Part shown: piece after piece, positions 9,079 to 21,409 of the stretch | Position numbering within the stretch: position 1 is the first letter of the stretch | Layout: each line of letters opens with the position of its first letter | Assembly (NCBI GenBank): GCA_009838075.1 | Contig: VXSG01000075.1 | Span: 1 to 56,684, forward strand | Length of the DNA stretch: 56,684 bases | Direction of reading: 5' to 3' | Origin: Boseongicola sp. SB0665_bin_10 | Lineage (GTDB): Bacteria > Pseudomonadota > Alphaproteobacteria > Rhodobacterales > Rhodobacteraceae | The notes under the pieces: generated by a model | Told to the model about the DNA's origin: nothing | Databases searched by the model: none | The model's input: only the letters and a program-made list of their open reading frames with translations | Made by a program: the position numbers and the translations under genes

Positions 9079-9404
9079 GTGGAAACGAGTTCATTGCTGC
9101 CACGGCGGTCATCCTGTTCGTGACATTCCTTGCGGGCTGGTTCACCCGCTGGCTGGTCACGCGGCTCACGCAGTCCACGCTGTCCGACATGAACGAAGTG
9201 GAATCGCTGGTGCAGGCGCTGCACGAGGCCGAATTGGAGCGGGACAATGCACAGGAGCTGCTAGCGAAGCGTGAGACGGACCACAGGACCGAGATGAATC
9301 AGACATTGGCAGAACTGAACACGGCCATGGATGGCCTCCGGGATTCAAGGCGCGAGGCGGAGGAGCTTCGGGCGTATATCGAGCGGGCGAACGGTCAGTC
9401 CTGA
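9075..9404 (+). CDS. small membrane-anchored coiled-coil protein
   Basis: A 109-residue protein with one N-terminal transmembrane helix (about residues 7-27) followed by a long charged heptad-like region (VESLVQALHEAELERDNAQ onwards) predicted to be coiled coil. It overlaps the OmpA/BON gene by four bases and probably works with it in the envelope. I recognise no enzyme motif and cannot name a family. Confidence 0.7.
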   Translation: MSGNEFIAATAVILFVTFLAGWFTRWLVTRLTQSTLSDMNEVESLVQALHEAELERDNAQELLAKRETDHRTEMNQTLAELNTAMDGLRDSRREAEELRAYIERANGQS

Positions 9405-9527
9405 AGCGGCCGAACGCGTGATGCAGGGCGGCATCGCGTCGGCACGGCAGCGAAACCGAATTGCCGAGGTCGCGGCCGAAGCGCGTCTCGAGCGCAGCCC
9501 GCTGGTTCCGCATCGTTATCAGGGCCT

Positions 9528-11303
9528 TCACAGCGGCCAGACGACCAGGATCATCGGAACCGCGACAACCATGACCAGGACTTCAAGCGGCAGACCCATC
9601 CGCCAGTAGTCGCCAAAATGATATCCGCCCGGTCCAAGGATGATCGTGTTGTTCTTGTGACCGACAGGCGTAAGGAACGCGCATGATGCGGCGACCGCGA
9701 CCGCCATGAGCCACGCGTCCGGGTTCGTGCCCGTTGCCGCTGCAATGCCCAGCGCAACAGGCGCGGCGATCAACGTCGTCGCGACGTTGTTCAGAAAGTC
9801 CGACAGGGTCATGGTCACGACCATCAGCACGACAAGTGCGGCCCAAGCCGGGAACCCTTGCGTTGCCGCCAGGATTTGCCCGGCGATCAAGTCTGCCCCG
9901 CCGACCGCCTCGAACGCTTCGGCAAGGGGCACGAGGCTTGCGAGAAGAACGATGACCTTCCACTCGATTGACTCGTAGACCTCGCGGCCCGTGACGAGCC
10001 CGACGGCGACAAAGCCGACCACCGCTGCGGCAAGGGCGGCCGGCAAGGGCATCCAGCCTGCCACGGCGCAGGCAATGGCGGCAAGAAATATGCCGACCGA
10101 AAGCCAGGCCTTCGAACGCTGAACGACTGGCGTCTCGCGGCCTTCGAGCGGCAACACGCCCATCCAGGCGGCCGCCGCCGCGTTCCGCTCCGGCGTGCCC
10201 AGCAGCAGGAGGACATCGCCCGGCCTGACGGCAAGGAGACGAACTCGATCACGGAAACGTCGGCCGTTGCGCGACACGCCCAGGAGCGTGACCGCATGCC
10301 GGTGCAGCAGCTTCAGGCTGCGCGCCGTCCGGCCCGCGATCCGCGCCCCTTCCGGCACGATGGCCTCCGTGAACACGAGGCCGCCGGACGTCACGGTCCC
10401 CGCGTGCTTTTCAGAACCCGCAAACTCAAGTCCGCCCTGCCCCATGAACGCCTCGATGGCACCAGGTTCGCCCTCGACGACGATGAAGTCGCCGGGCCGG
10501 ACTTCCTGCCTCGCCGCAAAGCCGGGCTGACGACGCCCGCCGCGCACGATGCCGAGCACGTGCACGTCGTGTTCGTCTGCAAGCGGATAGAAGTCTCCCA
10601 CCGTCTGGTCCTTCTCGTCGAATCTTTCTCCGACACGCAGTTCCGCGACGTAACGGCCCTGCGCGATCTCGCGCTCGTTTCCCCATGCGCCGTCCCTTTG
10701 CGGCAGCAACCGCCAACCCAGGAGCGACACGAATGCGATGCCGGCGGCGGCGACGGCCAGCCCGACAGGCGCGAAGTCGAACATGCCGAACGGCGCGCCA
10801 AGCGCTTCCTGGCGATATCCGGCAATGACGATGTTGGGCGGCGTGCCGATCAGCGTGATCATTCCGCCCAGTATCGTGGCGAAGGACAGGGGCATCAGGG
10901 ACCGTGAGAGGGCACGCCTGGCCTTCGTCGCGGTCTCGGAATCAAGCGGCATCAGCAGCGCGAGCGCGGCGACGTTGTTAATCACTGCGGAAATCCCCGC
11001 GCCGACAATGGCCATGACCGCAATGTGCATCGGCAGGGGCCGGTCGCTGTCGAGAAGCCTGGCGGCAAGCTTCTCGATCGCGCCTGACCCGATGAGTCCG
11101 CGCGAGATCACCAGGACCAGCGCAATGACCGCCACCGCGGAATGCCCGAAGCCGGAGAACATCTCCTCCCGCGGCACGAGTCCGATCATGGCAGCCAGAA
11201 CCAGCGCCCCGAAGGCGACGAGATCATACCGGATGCGCCCCCAGGCCAGCAGGGCGAAGAGCACGACGAAAATGGCGAGAATCAGGGCCTGGTCTTCAGG
11301 CAA
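9528..11303 (-). CDS. SLC13-type divalent anion:sodium symporter with TrkA-C domains
   Basis: A 591-residue membrane transporter. N-terminal helices carry IGTPPNIVIAGYR, the SLC13/ArsB signature; two TrkA-C (RCK-C) regulatory domains occupy the middle (about residues 200-375, for example RPGDFIVVEGEPGAI and VRPGDVLLLLGTPE); and C-terminal helices carry FLTPVGHKNNTIILGPGG. Proteins of this build move sulfate or dicarboxylates; the substrate here is not evident from sequence. The first codon is TTG two bases after the aroQ stop, with no better start that keeps the first helix, so the two genes are very likely one operon. Confidence 0.85.
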   Translation of the reverse strand: MPEDQALILAIFVVLFALLAWGRIRYDLVAFGALVLAAMIGLVPREEMFSGFGHSAVAVIALVLVISRGLIGSGAIEKLAARLLDSDRPLPMHIAVMAIVGAGISAVINNVAALALLMPLDSETATKARRALSRSLMPLSFATILGGMITLIGTPPNIVIAGYRQEALGAPFGMFDFAPVGLAVAAAGIAFVSLLGWRLLPQRDGAWGNEREIAQGRYVAELRVGERFDEKDQTVGDFYPLADEHDVHVLGIVRGGRRQPGFAARQEVRPGDFIVVEGEPGAIEAFMGQGGLEFAGSEKHAGTVTSGGLVFTEAIVPEGARIAGRTARSLKLLHRHAVTLLGVSRNGRRFRDRVRLLAVRPGDVLLLLGTPERNAAAAAWMGVLPLEGRETPVVQRSKAWLSVGIFLAAIACAVAGWMPLPAALAAAVVGFVAVGLVTGREVYESIEWKVIVLLASLVPLAEAFEAVGGADLIAGQILAATQGFPAWAALVVLMVVTMTLSDFLNNVATTLIAAPVALGIAAATGTNPDAWLMAVAVAASCAFLTPVGHKNNTIILGPGGYHFGDYWRMGLPLEVLVMVVAVPMILVVWPL

Positions 11304-11304
11304 T

Positions 11305-14450
<3,146 letters not shown>

Positions 14451-14531
14451 GCGGGTTCGGGCCGCGAGCCGACGCCGCACCTTCACTGGCAGAGCACGAC
14501 TGTCCACGCGATTCCGGCCGCGTGTTCGAAG

Positions 14532-14569
14532 GAGCGGACGGCCACCTGCCTTGCAGTGGCAGTCCGCTC
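14532..14569. terminator. long hairpin between convergent gyrB and pnp
   Basis: An 8-bp outer stem (GAGCGGAC at 14532-14539, GTCCGCTC at 14562-14569) encloses a GCCA/TGGC and CTGC/GCAG inner stem with a 3-base loop. It lies 82 bases after the gyrB stop and 13 bases after the pnp stop on the other strand, so it could end both transcripts. No T-tract follows on either side. Confidence 0.55.
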
Positions 14570-14581
14570 GCATGACGCGCG

Positions 14582-16711
14582 TCAGTTCGCCGCTTCGCGC
14601 GCCCTTTCCTGCCCGGTCTCCTGATCGACCATCTTCATGGCCAGGCGCACCTTGCCGCGATCGTCGAAGCCCAGGAGCTTCACGTAAACCGACTGGCCTT
14701 CCTTGAGAACGTCAGATGGATGGCCCAGGCGACGGTTTTCGATCTGGCTGACATGCACGAGCCCGTCGCGCTTCCCGAAGAAGTTCACGAAGGCCCCGAA
14801 GTCGACGATTTTCACGACCTTGCCCTTGTAGATCTTGCCCTCTTCCGGCTCGGCCACGATGGCGTGGATCATCTCATGAGCCTTCTTGATGGCCTCGCCG
14901 TCGGGGGAGGCGATCTTGATGACGCCGTCGTCGTTGATGTCGACCTTGGCGCCGGAGACCTCGACGATCTCGCGGATCACCTTGCCGCCGGAACCGATGA
15001 CTTCCCGGATCTTGTCCGTCGGGATGCTCATGGTTTCGATGCGCGGAGCGTGGATGCTGAACTCACCCGCCGACGACAGGGCCTTGTTCATTTCACCAAG
15101 GATGTGCAGCCGGCCCGTCTTGGCCTGATCGAGCGCCTTTTCCATGATCTCGGGCGTGATCCCCGCCACCTTGATGTCCATCTGCAGCGACGTGATTCCG
15201 TTTTCCGTGCCCGCGACCTTGAAGTCCATGTCGCCAAGGTGGTCCTCGTCGCCCAGAATGTCCGTCAGGACTGCGTAGGAGCCGTCCTCTTCCAGGACGA
15301 GGCCCATGGCCACGCCAGCGACCGCCGCCTTCACCGGCACCCCGGCGTCCATCAACGACAGGGACGAGCCGCAGACCGTTGCCATTGAGGACGAGCCGTT
15401 GGATTCGGTGATTTCCGACACGAGGCGGATCGTGTAGGGGAAGTCGGTTGCACTGGGCAGGACAGCCTGGAGGGCGCGCCAGGCAAGCTTGCCATGGCCA
15501 ATCTCCCGGCGTCCGGGCGGTCCGACCCGACCCACTTCACCGACCGAATAGGGCGGGAAGTTGTAGTGCAGCAGGAAGTTCGAACGGAAATTCCCGTGCA
15601 GGGCGTCGACGATCTGCTCGTCGTCTCCGGTGCCCAGCGTCGTGACGATGAGCCCCTGCGTCTCCCCTCGCGTGAAGAGCGCGGAGCCGTGGGTGCGGGG
15701 GAGGAGTCCCGTCTCGCAGGCGATCTGGCGGACTTCGCCGGTCCCCCTTCCGTCGATGCGGCGTCCGTTCTTGACGACGTCGCCACGGAGTATCGAGGAT
15801 TCGAGCTTCTTGAGGGCGGTTCCGAGATTCGGATCCTGGAGTTGTTCGTCCGTCAGTCTCTCCCTGATCGCGGCCCTTGCCGCGCCGACGGCGGTCACGC
15901 GCTCCTGCTTGTCGAGGATGGCGTACGCGTCACGCATCTGCTCTTCGCCGCCGGCCTTCACCGCGCCGAGCAGTTCGGAGATGTCCGGCGGCGTGAACTC
16001 GAACGGCTCGCTGGCGGCTTGCTCCGCAAGCGCGATGATCAGGTCGATGACGGGCTGCAACTGCCCATGCGCAAAGGTCACCGCACCAAGCATCTCGGCT
16101 TCCGACAACTCGTAGGCCTCGGATTCGACCATCATGACCGCTTCCCGCGTGCCGGCGACCACGAGGTCGAGGCGCTGTTCGGGATTGTTGCGCAGGTTTT
16201 CCATGTTCTCGACGGTAGGATTGAGAACGTATTCGCCATTTTCGAAACCCACGCGGCAGCCCGCGATCGGTCCCATGAACGGAGCGCCCGAAAGCGTCAG
16301 CGCGGCCGATGCGGCAATCATGGCGACGATGTCGGGATCGTGGACGAGGTCATGCGAAAGCACGGTGCAGATGACCAGGACCTCGTTCTTGAATCCCTCG
16401 ACGAACAGCGGCCGGATCGGGCGGTCGATCAGGCGCGAGGTGAGCGTCTCCTTTTCGGTCGGTCGTGCCTCGCGCTTGAAGAACCCGCCGGGCACCTTGC
16501 CGGCGGCGTAGTATTTCTCGTTGTAGTGGACGGTCAGTGGAAAGAAGTCCTGCCCCTCCCGCTGTTCCCGGGCGAAAGTCACGTTTGCCATGACTGTCGT
16601 TTCGCCGTAGGTGGCGACCACCGAGCCATCTGCCTGGCGGGCGATCTTGCCCGTTTCCAGCGTCAGCGTATCATCGCCCCACTGGATCGATTTCTTCACT
16701 TCGTTGAACAT
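14582..16711 (-). CDS. pnp: polyribonucleotide nucleotidyltransferase (PNPase)
   Basis: PNPase is a phosphorolytic 3'-to-5' exoribonuclease and a degradosome component. The 709-residue product contains two RNase PH domains joined by a helical linker ([16 protein letters not shown] in the first; [27 protein letters not shown] and [15 protein letters not shown] in the second), a KH domain ([15 protein letters not shown]) and a C-terminal S1 domain ([15 protein letters not shown]). The start at 16711 ([12 protein letters not shown]) has a CAGGA ribosome site and matches the family; the frame is open further upstream. Its usual neighbour rpsO lies 7.5 kb upstream, separated by a plus-strand catabolic block. 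Confidence 0.96.
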   Translation of the reverse strand: MFNEVKKSIQWGDDTLTLETGKIARQADGSVVATYGETTVMANVTFAREQREGQDFFPLTVHYNEKYYAAGKVPGGFFKREARPTEKETLTSRLIDRPIRPLFVEGFKNEVLVICTVLSHDLVHDPDIVAMIAASAALTLSGAPFMGPIAGCRVGFENGEYVLNPTVENMENLRNNPEQRLDLVVAGTREAVMMVESEAYELSEAEMLGAVTFAHGQLQPVIDLIIALAEQAASEPFEFTPPDISELLGAVKAGGEEQMRDAYAILDKQERVTAVGAARAAIRERLTDEQLQDPNLGTALKKLESSILRGDVVKNGRRIDGRGTGEVRQIACETGLLPRTHGSALFTRGETQGLIVTTLGTGDDEQIVDALHGNFRSNFLLHYNFPPYSVGEVGRVGPPGRREIGHGKLAWRALQAVLPSATDFPYTIRLVSEITESNGSSSMATVCGSSLSLMDAGVPVKAAVAGVAMGLVLEEDGSYAVLTDILGDEDHLGDMDFKVAGTENGITSLQMDIKVAGITPEIMEKALDQAKTGRLHILGEMNKALSSAGEFSIHAPRIETMSIPTDKIREVIGSGGKVIREIVEVSGAKVDINDDGVIKIASPDGEAIKKAHEMIHAIVAEPEEGKIYKGKVVKIVDFGAFVNFFGKRDGLVHVSQIENRRLGHPSDVLKEGQSVYVKLLGFDDRGKVRLAMKMVDQETGQERAREAAN

Positions 16712-16731
16712 TTTGGTATCCTGTGTGAGAT

Positions 16732-16749
16732 CAGGAGGCCCTCCTCCTG
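16732..16749 (-). promoter_or_regulatory. hairpin in the pnp mRNA leader
   Basis: On the minus strand CAGGAGG (16743-16749) and CCTCCTG (16732-16738) form a 7-bp stem with a 4-base loop, ending 20 bases before the pnp start codon. In E. coli pnp is autoregulated through RNase III cleavage of a leader stem; whether this shorter stem plays such a role is inference. Confidence 0.4.
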
Positions 16750-16801
16750 TCCCGTTGAATTGGCGGCCCCATTGCCGCCGACCCCAATCCTCTTGCATCA
16801 C

Positions 16802-17299
16802 GCCGGGGTCAGAGCGTCACGTCTCAGATGCGCGGGCCTTACAGCACTTGTCAGGAATTGGAAAGAGAGTGCGTCCGGATCGGCGATCACGTGATTGGCA
16901 TGCGGAAAGCGAACCGGGCCGGAAGGTGCGTCCCGGCATCCTGAGTCACTGCCGGATCAAGGTTTCCCGCACTCGTGCCGGTGACGAACCATGCCCCTAT
17001 TTGCCACTCGCTGCCTCCGTTCCAGACAATGTGGGACGATCGCGGCGTCGCCGCAAGCCGCCGCGCAGAAGCCGCACCGGCGGCGAGCCGAGGGCCGTCC
17101 GGGAACCGGCCCTCGGTCGCGAAGCGTGCGGGCTGCCGCGAGGCTTGGCCGATGATCCCGTCGCCGTTGGCGACGGCGTGTTCACCAATATCGCGCTTGC
17201 CGGAATGTCCGCCAAAATGATAGGCCTGCACCGTTCCCAGTCCGCCCCTAAGAAGTGGTGAGCAGTTGCGGCCAAGTCGGAAAATCGTTGTGGCGTCCT
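16802..17299. other. non-coding gap upstream of the catabolic block
   Basis: About 500 bases without a supportable gene. The long open frames on both strands here are compositional shadows without recognisable motifs. One perfect 7-bp hairpin (CGTCGCC/GGCGACG, loop GTT) lies at 17159-17175. The region must hold the pnp promoter on the left and the promoter of the plus-strand block on the right, but I see no convincing consensus. Confidence 0.4.
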
Positions 17300-18184
17300 G
17301 TGAGTGAGATTCTCGTCGTAGGCATTGCGGTCGTGGATTTCGTGTTCGCATTGGATGCGCTTCCCCGGCGTGCCGCCAAGTACCGCGCAAATGCAGCAGA
17401 ATTCGTCGGGGGCGGTTGTGCCGCAAACGCGGCTGTTGCCGTCGCGCGACTTGGAGGCAATGCCCTGTTGTCCGCGCGGTTGGGAGATGACTTTCTTGGC
17501 GATCTGATCCTTTCGGATCTTGGAGTCGAAGGCGTCGACACGACCTTGGTGAACCGCAAGCCCGGCGCCAAGTCCCCGTTCAGTTCGGTCTATGTGGATC
17601 AGGCAGGTGAACGGCAGATCGTGAACTTCCGCGGCAGCGGTTTGGCCGAGGATCCGGACTGGCCGGAACACGCACCCGAACCTGACGCCGTACTGGTCGA
17701 TTCCCGCTGGCCCGCGGCGGCGATTCGCGCGCTCGAGCTTGCGCGCGCAAGGGACGTGCCCGGTATCGTCGACGCGGAAGCTTCGACCGAGGAATCCGTA
17801 CTCGCGCGCGCAAGTCACGTCGCCTTCTCTCGCGATGGACTCTTGTCTTTTGCCGGCGGCAAGCAGATCGAGGCGGCATTGCATGCTGCTGACGAGCGGC
17901 TGCCGGGATGGGTCGCGGTGACAGACGGTGCGGACGGGGCATTCCATGTGGGCGCTGACGGGCTGAAGCATACACCTGCCTTTGCCGTCGAGGCCAAGGA
18001 TACACTCGGCGCGGGCGACATCTGGCACGGAGCCTTCGCGCTCGCGCTCGCGGAAAAATCGGACGAATGTCATGCGGTGCGGTTTGCCAACGCGGCAGCC
18101 GCACTGAAATGCACTGAGTTTGGGGGCCGCAAGGGCTGTCCCGACCGCGAGGCGCTGGAACAATTTCTGCAGGAGAACACGTGA
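17300..18184 (+). CDS. PfkB-family sugar kinase, candidate sulfofructose kinase
   Basis: A 294-residue ribokinase-fold kinase. The N-terminal glycine signature is GGGCAANAAVAVARLGG and the C-terminal catalytic signature is DTLGAGDIWHGAF, with the base aspartate and anion hole. It probably phosphorylates a ketose-type sugar. The next gene, overlapping by the GTGA of its stop codon, is the stump of a LacD/YihT-type aldolase, and an isomerase, an aldehyde dehydrogenase and a 2-hydroxyacid dehydrogenase follow. That order fits sulfofructose kinase in sulfoquinovose breakdown, but substrate assignment is inference. The GTG start at 17300 was chosen because VSEILVVGIAVVDF begins the first strand; no strong ribosome site is visible. 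Confidence 0.75.
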   Translation: MSEILVVGIAVVDFVFALDALPRRAAKYRANAAEFVGGGCAANAAVAVARLGGNALLSARLGDDFLGDLILSDLGVEGVDTTLVNRKPGAKSPFSSVYVDQAGERQIVNFRGSGLAEDPDWPEHAPEPDAVLVDSRWPAAAIRALELARARDVPGIVDAEASTEESVLARASHVAFSRDGLLSFAGGKQIEAALHAADERLPGWVAVTDGADGAFHVGADGLKHTPAFAVEAKDTLGAGDIWHGAFALALAEKSDECHAVRFANAAAALKCTEFGGRKGCPDREALEQFLQENT

Positions 18185-18351
18185 CGGACCTGACCCATGG
18201 CAAGCAGCGTGGCCTACGCTGCGTGGCCGACGAAAGCGGCACTTTCAATTTGAAGGTGGCGCGTGAGCGCCCGCCGGCCAAGGGCCCGGTCGCGGCTCGC
18301 CACGGCGTCGCACTGGCCCAAGTATTGCGCCCGCCATGGAGGCCGAGATGA
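18181..18351 (+). pseudogene. N-terminal stump of a LacD/YihT-type aldolase
   Basis: The 56-codon frame begins TDLTHGKQRGLRCVADESGTF and continues through RPPAKGPVAARHG. This closely follows the N-terminus of tagatose-bisphosphate/sulfofructose-phosphate aldolases, where a LALDQRPP-like stretch is expected. Here that stretch has decayed to LKVARERPP. The homology ends abruptly near 18320 and the frame closes at 18351, so over 80 percent of the gene is absent. The start (GTG) overlaps the kinase stop and the end overlaps the next start, so the deletion was nearly scarless. Confidence 0.65.
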
Positions 18352-19730
18352 AACTCGGCATACTCCCTCTTGGCCGACCGACCTTCGACGTTCCCTTTGC
18401 CGAAGACAACCTCGCTGCGATGCTGTCAGCGCTGGATGCAACGACGCACGAGATCGTTGGCCCCCGAGAGCTGCTGTTCGACGAGGGTGCCACGCGCGCG
18501 GGCATGGCCGAGTTGCAGGCAGCCGGCGTGGACCAGGCGCTGATCCTTCAAGTGACCTTCACCGATGCCTCGATGACCGTCGCGATCGGCGCGAGCCTTG
18601 ATCAGCCACTGTCGATCTGGGCCGTCCCCGAGCCGCGCAACGGCGGGCGTCTCAGGCTCAATTCTTTCTGCGGGCTCAACCTTGCGGCCCATGCGCTGGG
18701 GCTGAACGACCGGGAATTTGGCTGGCTCTTTGCCGATCCTTCGGAAGAGATCGGCGAAGACCTGAACGCGCTGTTTCGTGGTGCGCGTCCGGCAAGAGAC
18801 CTGCCTCTGGGTGACGTGCCTGCGACGACGCGCGAGGGCGAGGCAATTGCAAAGGCAATTCGGGGGCGGCGCATCGCCCGGCTCGGTGAACATCCCGTCG
18901 GGTTCGACACTTGCGCTTACGAGCCCGGCTCCCTCAAGGCCCTGGCAGGCGTCGAGGTTGACACGATGGCCCTCGACGACCTCTTCGCCGCCGCCCGCGC
19001 AGCCACACCCGAGACCGCCAACGCCCTTCGCGAAGAAGCAGCCAGCCAGTTGGATGGGCTGGACGATGTGGATCAGTGCGAACTCGACCGTTCGCTGCGG
19101 CTGAAGGCCGGGCTGGATGATCTGCGAAGCACGGGGCGCTATGACGCCTTTGCCATCCGGTGCTGGCCCGAGACCTTCACGGAATATGGCGGCGCGGTTT
19201 GTGGGCCGGCGGCGATGATGGGCGCGGCCCGCGTGCCCTGCGCTTGCGAAGCGGATGTCTACGGCGCCCTGACCCAATTGATCCTCTTGCAGGCGGCGCA
19301 GGCGCCCGTGTTCCTGACCGATCTGGTCGACATGGATGTTCGCGACAACACCGGCGTGGTCTGGCATTGCGGGCAGGCGCCGCTCTGCATGCGCGATCCG
19401 GAGTGTCCGGCCGAGGCAACCATCCACACCAACCGAGAGCAGCCGCTGCTCCTGCAATTCACGCTCAAGCCCGGCCCCGTGACCTTCCTGCGGATCAGCC
19501 AGGCCAAGGGCCGCCCGCACATGGTGCTGGGATATGGCGAGATGCTGCGCCGCCCCATGGCGTTCACCGGGACGTCGGGTGTGGTGCGATTCGAGCGCGA
19601 GGCTGGCGCGGTGCTGGATGACATCATCGCCTCAAGGCTCGAACACCATATGGCGCTGGCCTATGGCGATCACCGCGCGATGTTGCGCGGCGTGGCCGGG
19701 GCGATGGGTCTGCCGCTCCTGGAGCTTTGA
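18348..19730 (+). CDS. L-fucose isomerase-like sugar isomerase, candidate sulfoquinovose isomerase
   Basis: A 460-residue protein with the fold pattern of L-fucose/L-arabinose isomerases: an N-terminal alpha/beta domain (ELQAAGVDQALILQVTF) and a C-terminal half with CACEADVYGALTQLILLQ, VFLTDLVDMD and VVWHCGQAPLCM, matching the metal-binding region of that family. The ATG at 18348 follows GGAGG at 18337-18341 and overlaps the stop of the aldolase stump, so it is preferred to the ATG at 18336. Beside a PfkB kinase, an aldolase remnant and two dehydrogenases, it is a good candidate for aldose-to-ketose isomerisation of sulfoquinovose. The substrate is inferred from neighbours only. Confidence 0.7.
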   Translation: MKLGILPLGRPTFDVPFAEDNLAAMLSALDATTHEIVGPRELLFDEGATRAGMAELQAAGVDQALILQVTFTDASMTVAIGASLDQPLSIWAVPEPRNGGRLRLNSFCGLNLAAHALGLNDREFGWLFADPSEEIGEDLNALFRGARPARDLPLGDVPATTREGEAIAKAIRGRRIARLGEHPVGFDTCAYEPGSLKALAGVEVDTMALDDLFAAARAATPETANALREEAASQLDGLDDVDQCELDRSLRLKAGLDDLRSTGRYDAFAIRCWPETFTEYGGAVCGPAAMMGAARVPCACEADVYGALTQLILLQAAQAPVFLTDLVDMDVRDNTGVVWHCGQAPLCMRDPECPAEATIHTNREQPLLLQFTLKPGPVTFLRISQAKGRPHMVLGYGEMLRRPMAFTGTSGVVRFEREAGAVLDDIIASRLEHHMALAYGDHRAMLRGVAGAMGLPLLEL

Positions 19731-19954
19731 CATGGGCAAAGGAAGACGGCCTGAACCGTTCAGGTACGATGATGCCGGAATCGCCATCGATCTGCCGGGG
19801 CTTTGCGGCCAGCCCATGCGCGCACTTGAAGGAATCGCACTCGAGCCGCAGACTTGGCCCGACGCAAACCTGCACCGGGGATTCGCCTGTGCAGCACTGC
19901 GCCCGGCAATACTTGTCGCCAGCACACGCAACTCAACTTCTCAAAGGAAACGAC

Positions 19955-21409
19955 ATGAGCGAATTCAACGGCTTGCTGCTTGAGGCCAACTTGATTGACG
20001 GGGCCTGGACCGGTGCCCAAAGCGGTTCAGCGATCGACGTGACGAACCCGGCGACGGGCGAGGTTATCGGAACCGTGCCGAATTGCGGTGCCGAAGAGAC
20101 AGGGCGCGCGATCGAGGCGGCGGCAAGGGCATTTGACAGCTATTCCCGCAGCGATCTTTCGCAGCGCGTGCGTTTGCTGCAAGACCTGCATGACGCGCTG
20201 ATGGACAACCAGGAGGCGCTTGCGCTCCTGTTGACCTCGGAACAGGGCAAGCCCCTGCCCGAAGCGCGGGCCGAGATCTCGATAGGCGCAGCCTATATCC
20301 GCTGGTTCGCCGAGGAAATCCGACGTGCCAAGGGCGAGATCGTGCCGTCGCCAACGCGTGACCGGCAGCTGCTGGTGACGCGCCATCCCGTGGGAGTCGT
20401 TGGCGCAATTACCCCGTGGAACTTTCCGTCTTCCATGCTCGCCCGCAAACTTGGGCCTGCGCTGGCCGCTGGCTGCACGGTCGTGGCAAAGCCGGCGACC
20501 GCGACCCCGTATTCCGGCCTGGCCTGGGGCAAGCTGTGTCAGGACGTGGGCTTTCCCGATGGTGTGCTGAACATCCTGACCGGTTCCGCCCGCGCCATCG
20601 GCGGGGCGATCATGGACAGCCCGAAGGTGCGCAAGGTCACCTTCACCGGCTCGACGGAGGTCGGCAGGACGCTCATCCGGCAATCGGCAGGCACGGTAAA
20701 GAAAGTGTCGATGGAGCTGGGCGGCAACGCGCCGTTCCTGGTGTTTGACGATGCCGATCTCGACGCGGCTGTCGAGGGCGCGATGATCGCCAAGTACCGC
20801 AACGCAGGACAGACATGCGTATGTACCAACCGGTTCTATGTTCAGGCGGGTGTATACGATGCCTTTGTTTCTAGGCTGAAGGCCGCGACGGCCGCACTCG
20901 TCGTGGGCAATGGCGTCGAAGAGGGCGTCACGCAGGGGCCCTTGATCGACGAAGCCGCGGTCGCGAAGGTTGAAGAGCTGATTGCCGACGCGACCGGGAA
21001 GGGTGGCACCGTAATCCAGGGCGGGCGACGCCATGGCATTGGCGGCACGTTTTTCGAGCCGACGACGATTGCCAACGCAACGCAGGACATGCGCTTTGCA
21101 ACCGAAGAGATCTTCGGACCGCTTGCGGCAGTGTTCCGGTTCGACAACGAGGAAGAGGCCATGGCGGCCGCCAACGCCACCGAATACGGGCTCGCCGCCT
21201 ATGCCTACACGCGCGATCTTGGTCGTGCATTCCGGTTGAACGAAGGACTGGACTACGGCCTCATCGGCATCAATTCCGGGTTGATCACCACCGTCGAGGC
21301 GCCGTTTGGCGGATTGAAGCAAAGCGGCATGGGCAAGGAAGGCGGAAGCCAGGGTCTCGATGACTATCTCGAGTCCAAATACATGTGCGTGGCGGTTCTT
21401 GACGCATGA
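19955..21409 (+). CDS. NAD(P)-dependent aldehyde dehydrogenase (GabD-like), candidate sulfolactaldehyde dehydrogenase
   Basis: The 484-residue product is a succinate-semialdehyde-type aldehyde dehydrogenase. It has ITPWNFPSSMLARKLGPALAAGC at the cofactor site, FTGSTEVGR, the catalytic glutamate in MELGGNAPFLVFDDAD and the catalytic cysteine in NAGQTCVCTNRF. The start ATG at 19955 follows AAAGGAAA with good spacing. It overlaps the next dehydrogenase gene by four bases. The sulfolactaldehyde dehydrogenases of sulfoquinovose pathways belong to this subfamily, which fits the surrounding genes, but GabD function cannot be excluded. A short open frame at 19732-19983 before and into this gene has no recognisable motif. 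Confidence 0.85.
   Translation: MSEFNGLLLEANLIDGAWTGAQSGSAIDVTNPATGEVIGTVPNCGAEETGRAIEAAARAFDSYSRSDLSQRVRLLQDLHDALMDNQEALALLLTSEQGKPLPEARAEISIGAAYIRWFAEEIRRAKGEIVPSPTRDRQLLVTRHPVGVVGAITPWNFPSSMLARKLGPALAAGCTVVAKPATATPYSGLAWGKLCQDVGFPDGVLNILTGSARAIGGAIMDSPKVRKVTFTGSTEVGRTLIRQSAGTVKKVSMELGGNAPFLVFDDADLDAAVEGAMIAKYRNAGQTCVCTNRFYVQAGVYDAFVSRLKAATAALVVGNGVEEGVTQGPLIDEAAVAKVEELIADATGKGGTVIQGGRRHGIGGTFFEPTTIANATQDMRFATEEIFGPLAAVFRFDNEEEAMAAANATEYGLAAYAYTRDLGRAFRLNEGLDYGLIGINSGLITTVEAPFGGLKQSGMGKEGGSQGLDDYLESKYMCVAVLDA

Noticed and set aside
16887-17426. Long minus-strand open frame between pnp and the kinase gene
   Set aside because: It overlaps the kinase start, has no recognisable motif, and its composition looks like a G+C shadow.
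19732-19954. Open frame starting at the isomerase stop, possibly a small gene
   Set aside because: No recognisable motif, it runs on into the next gene in a wrong frame, and codon use becomes unlike neighbours; perhaps a decayed remnant but not supportable.
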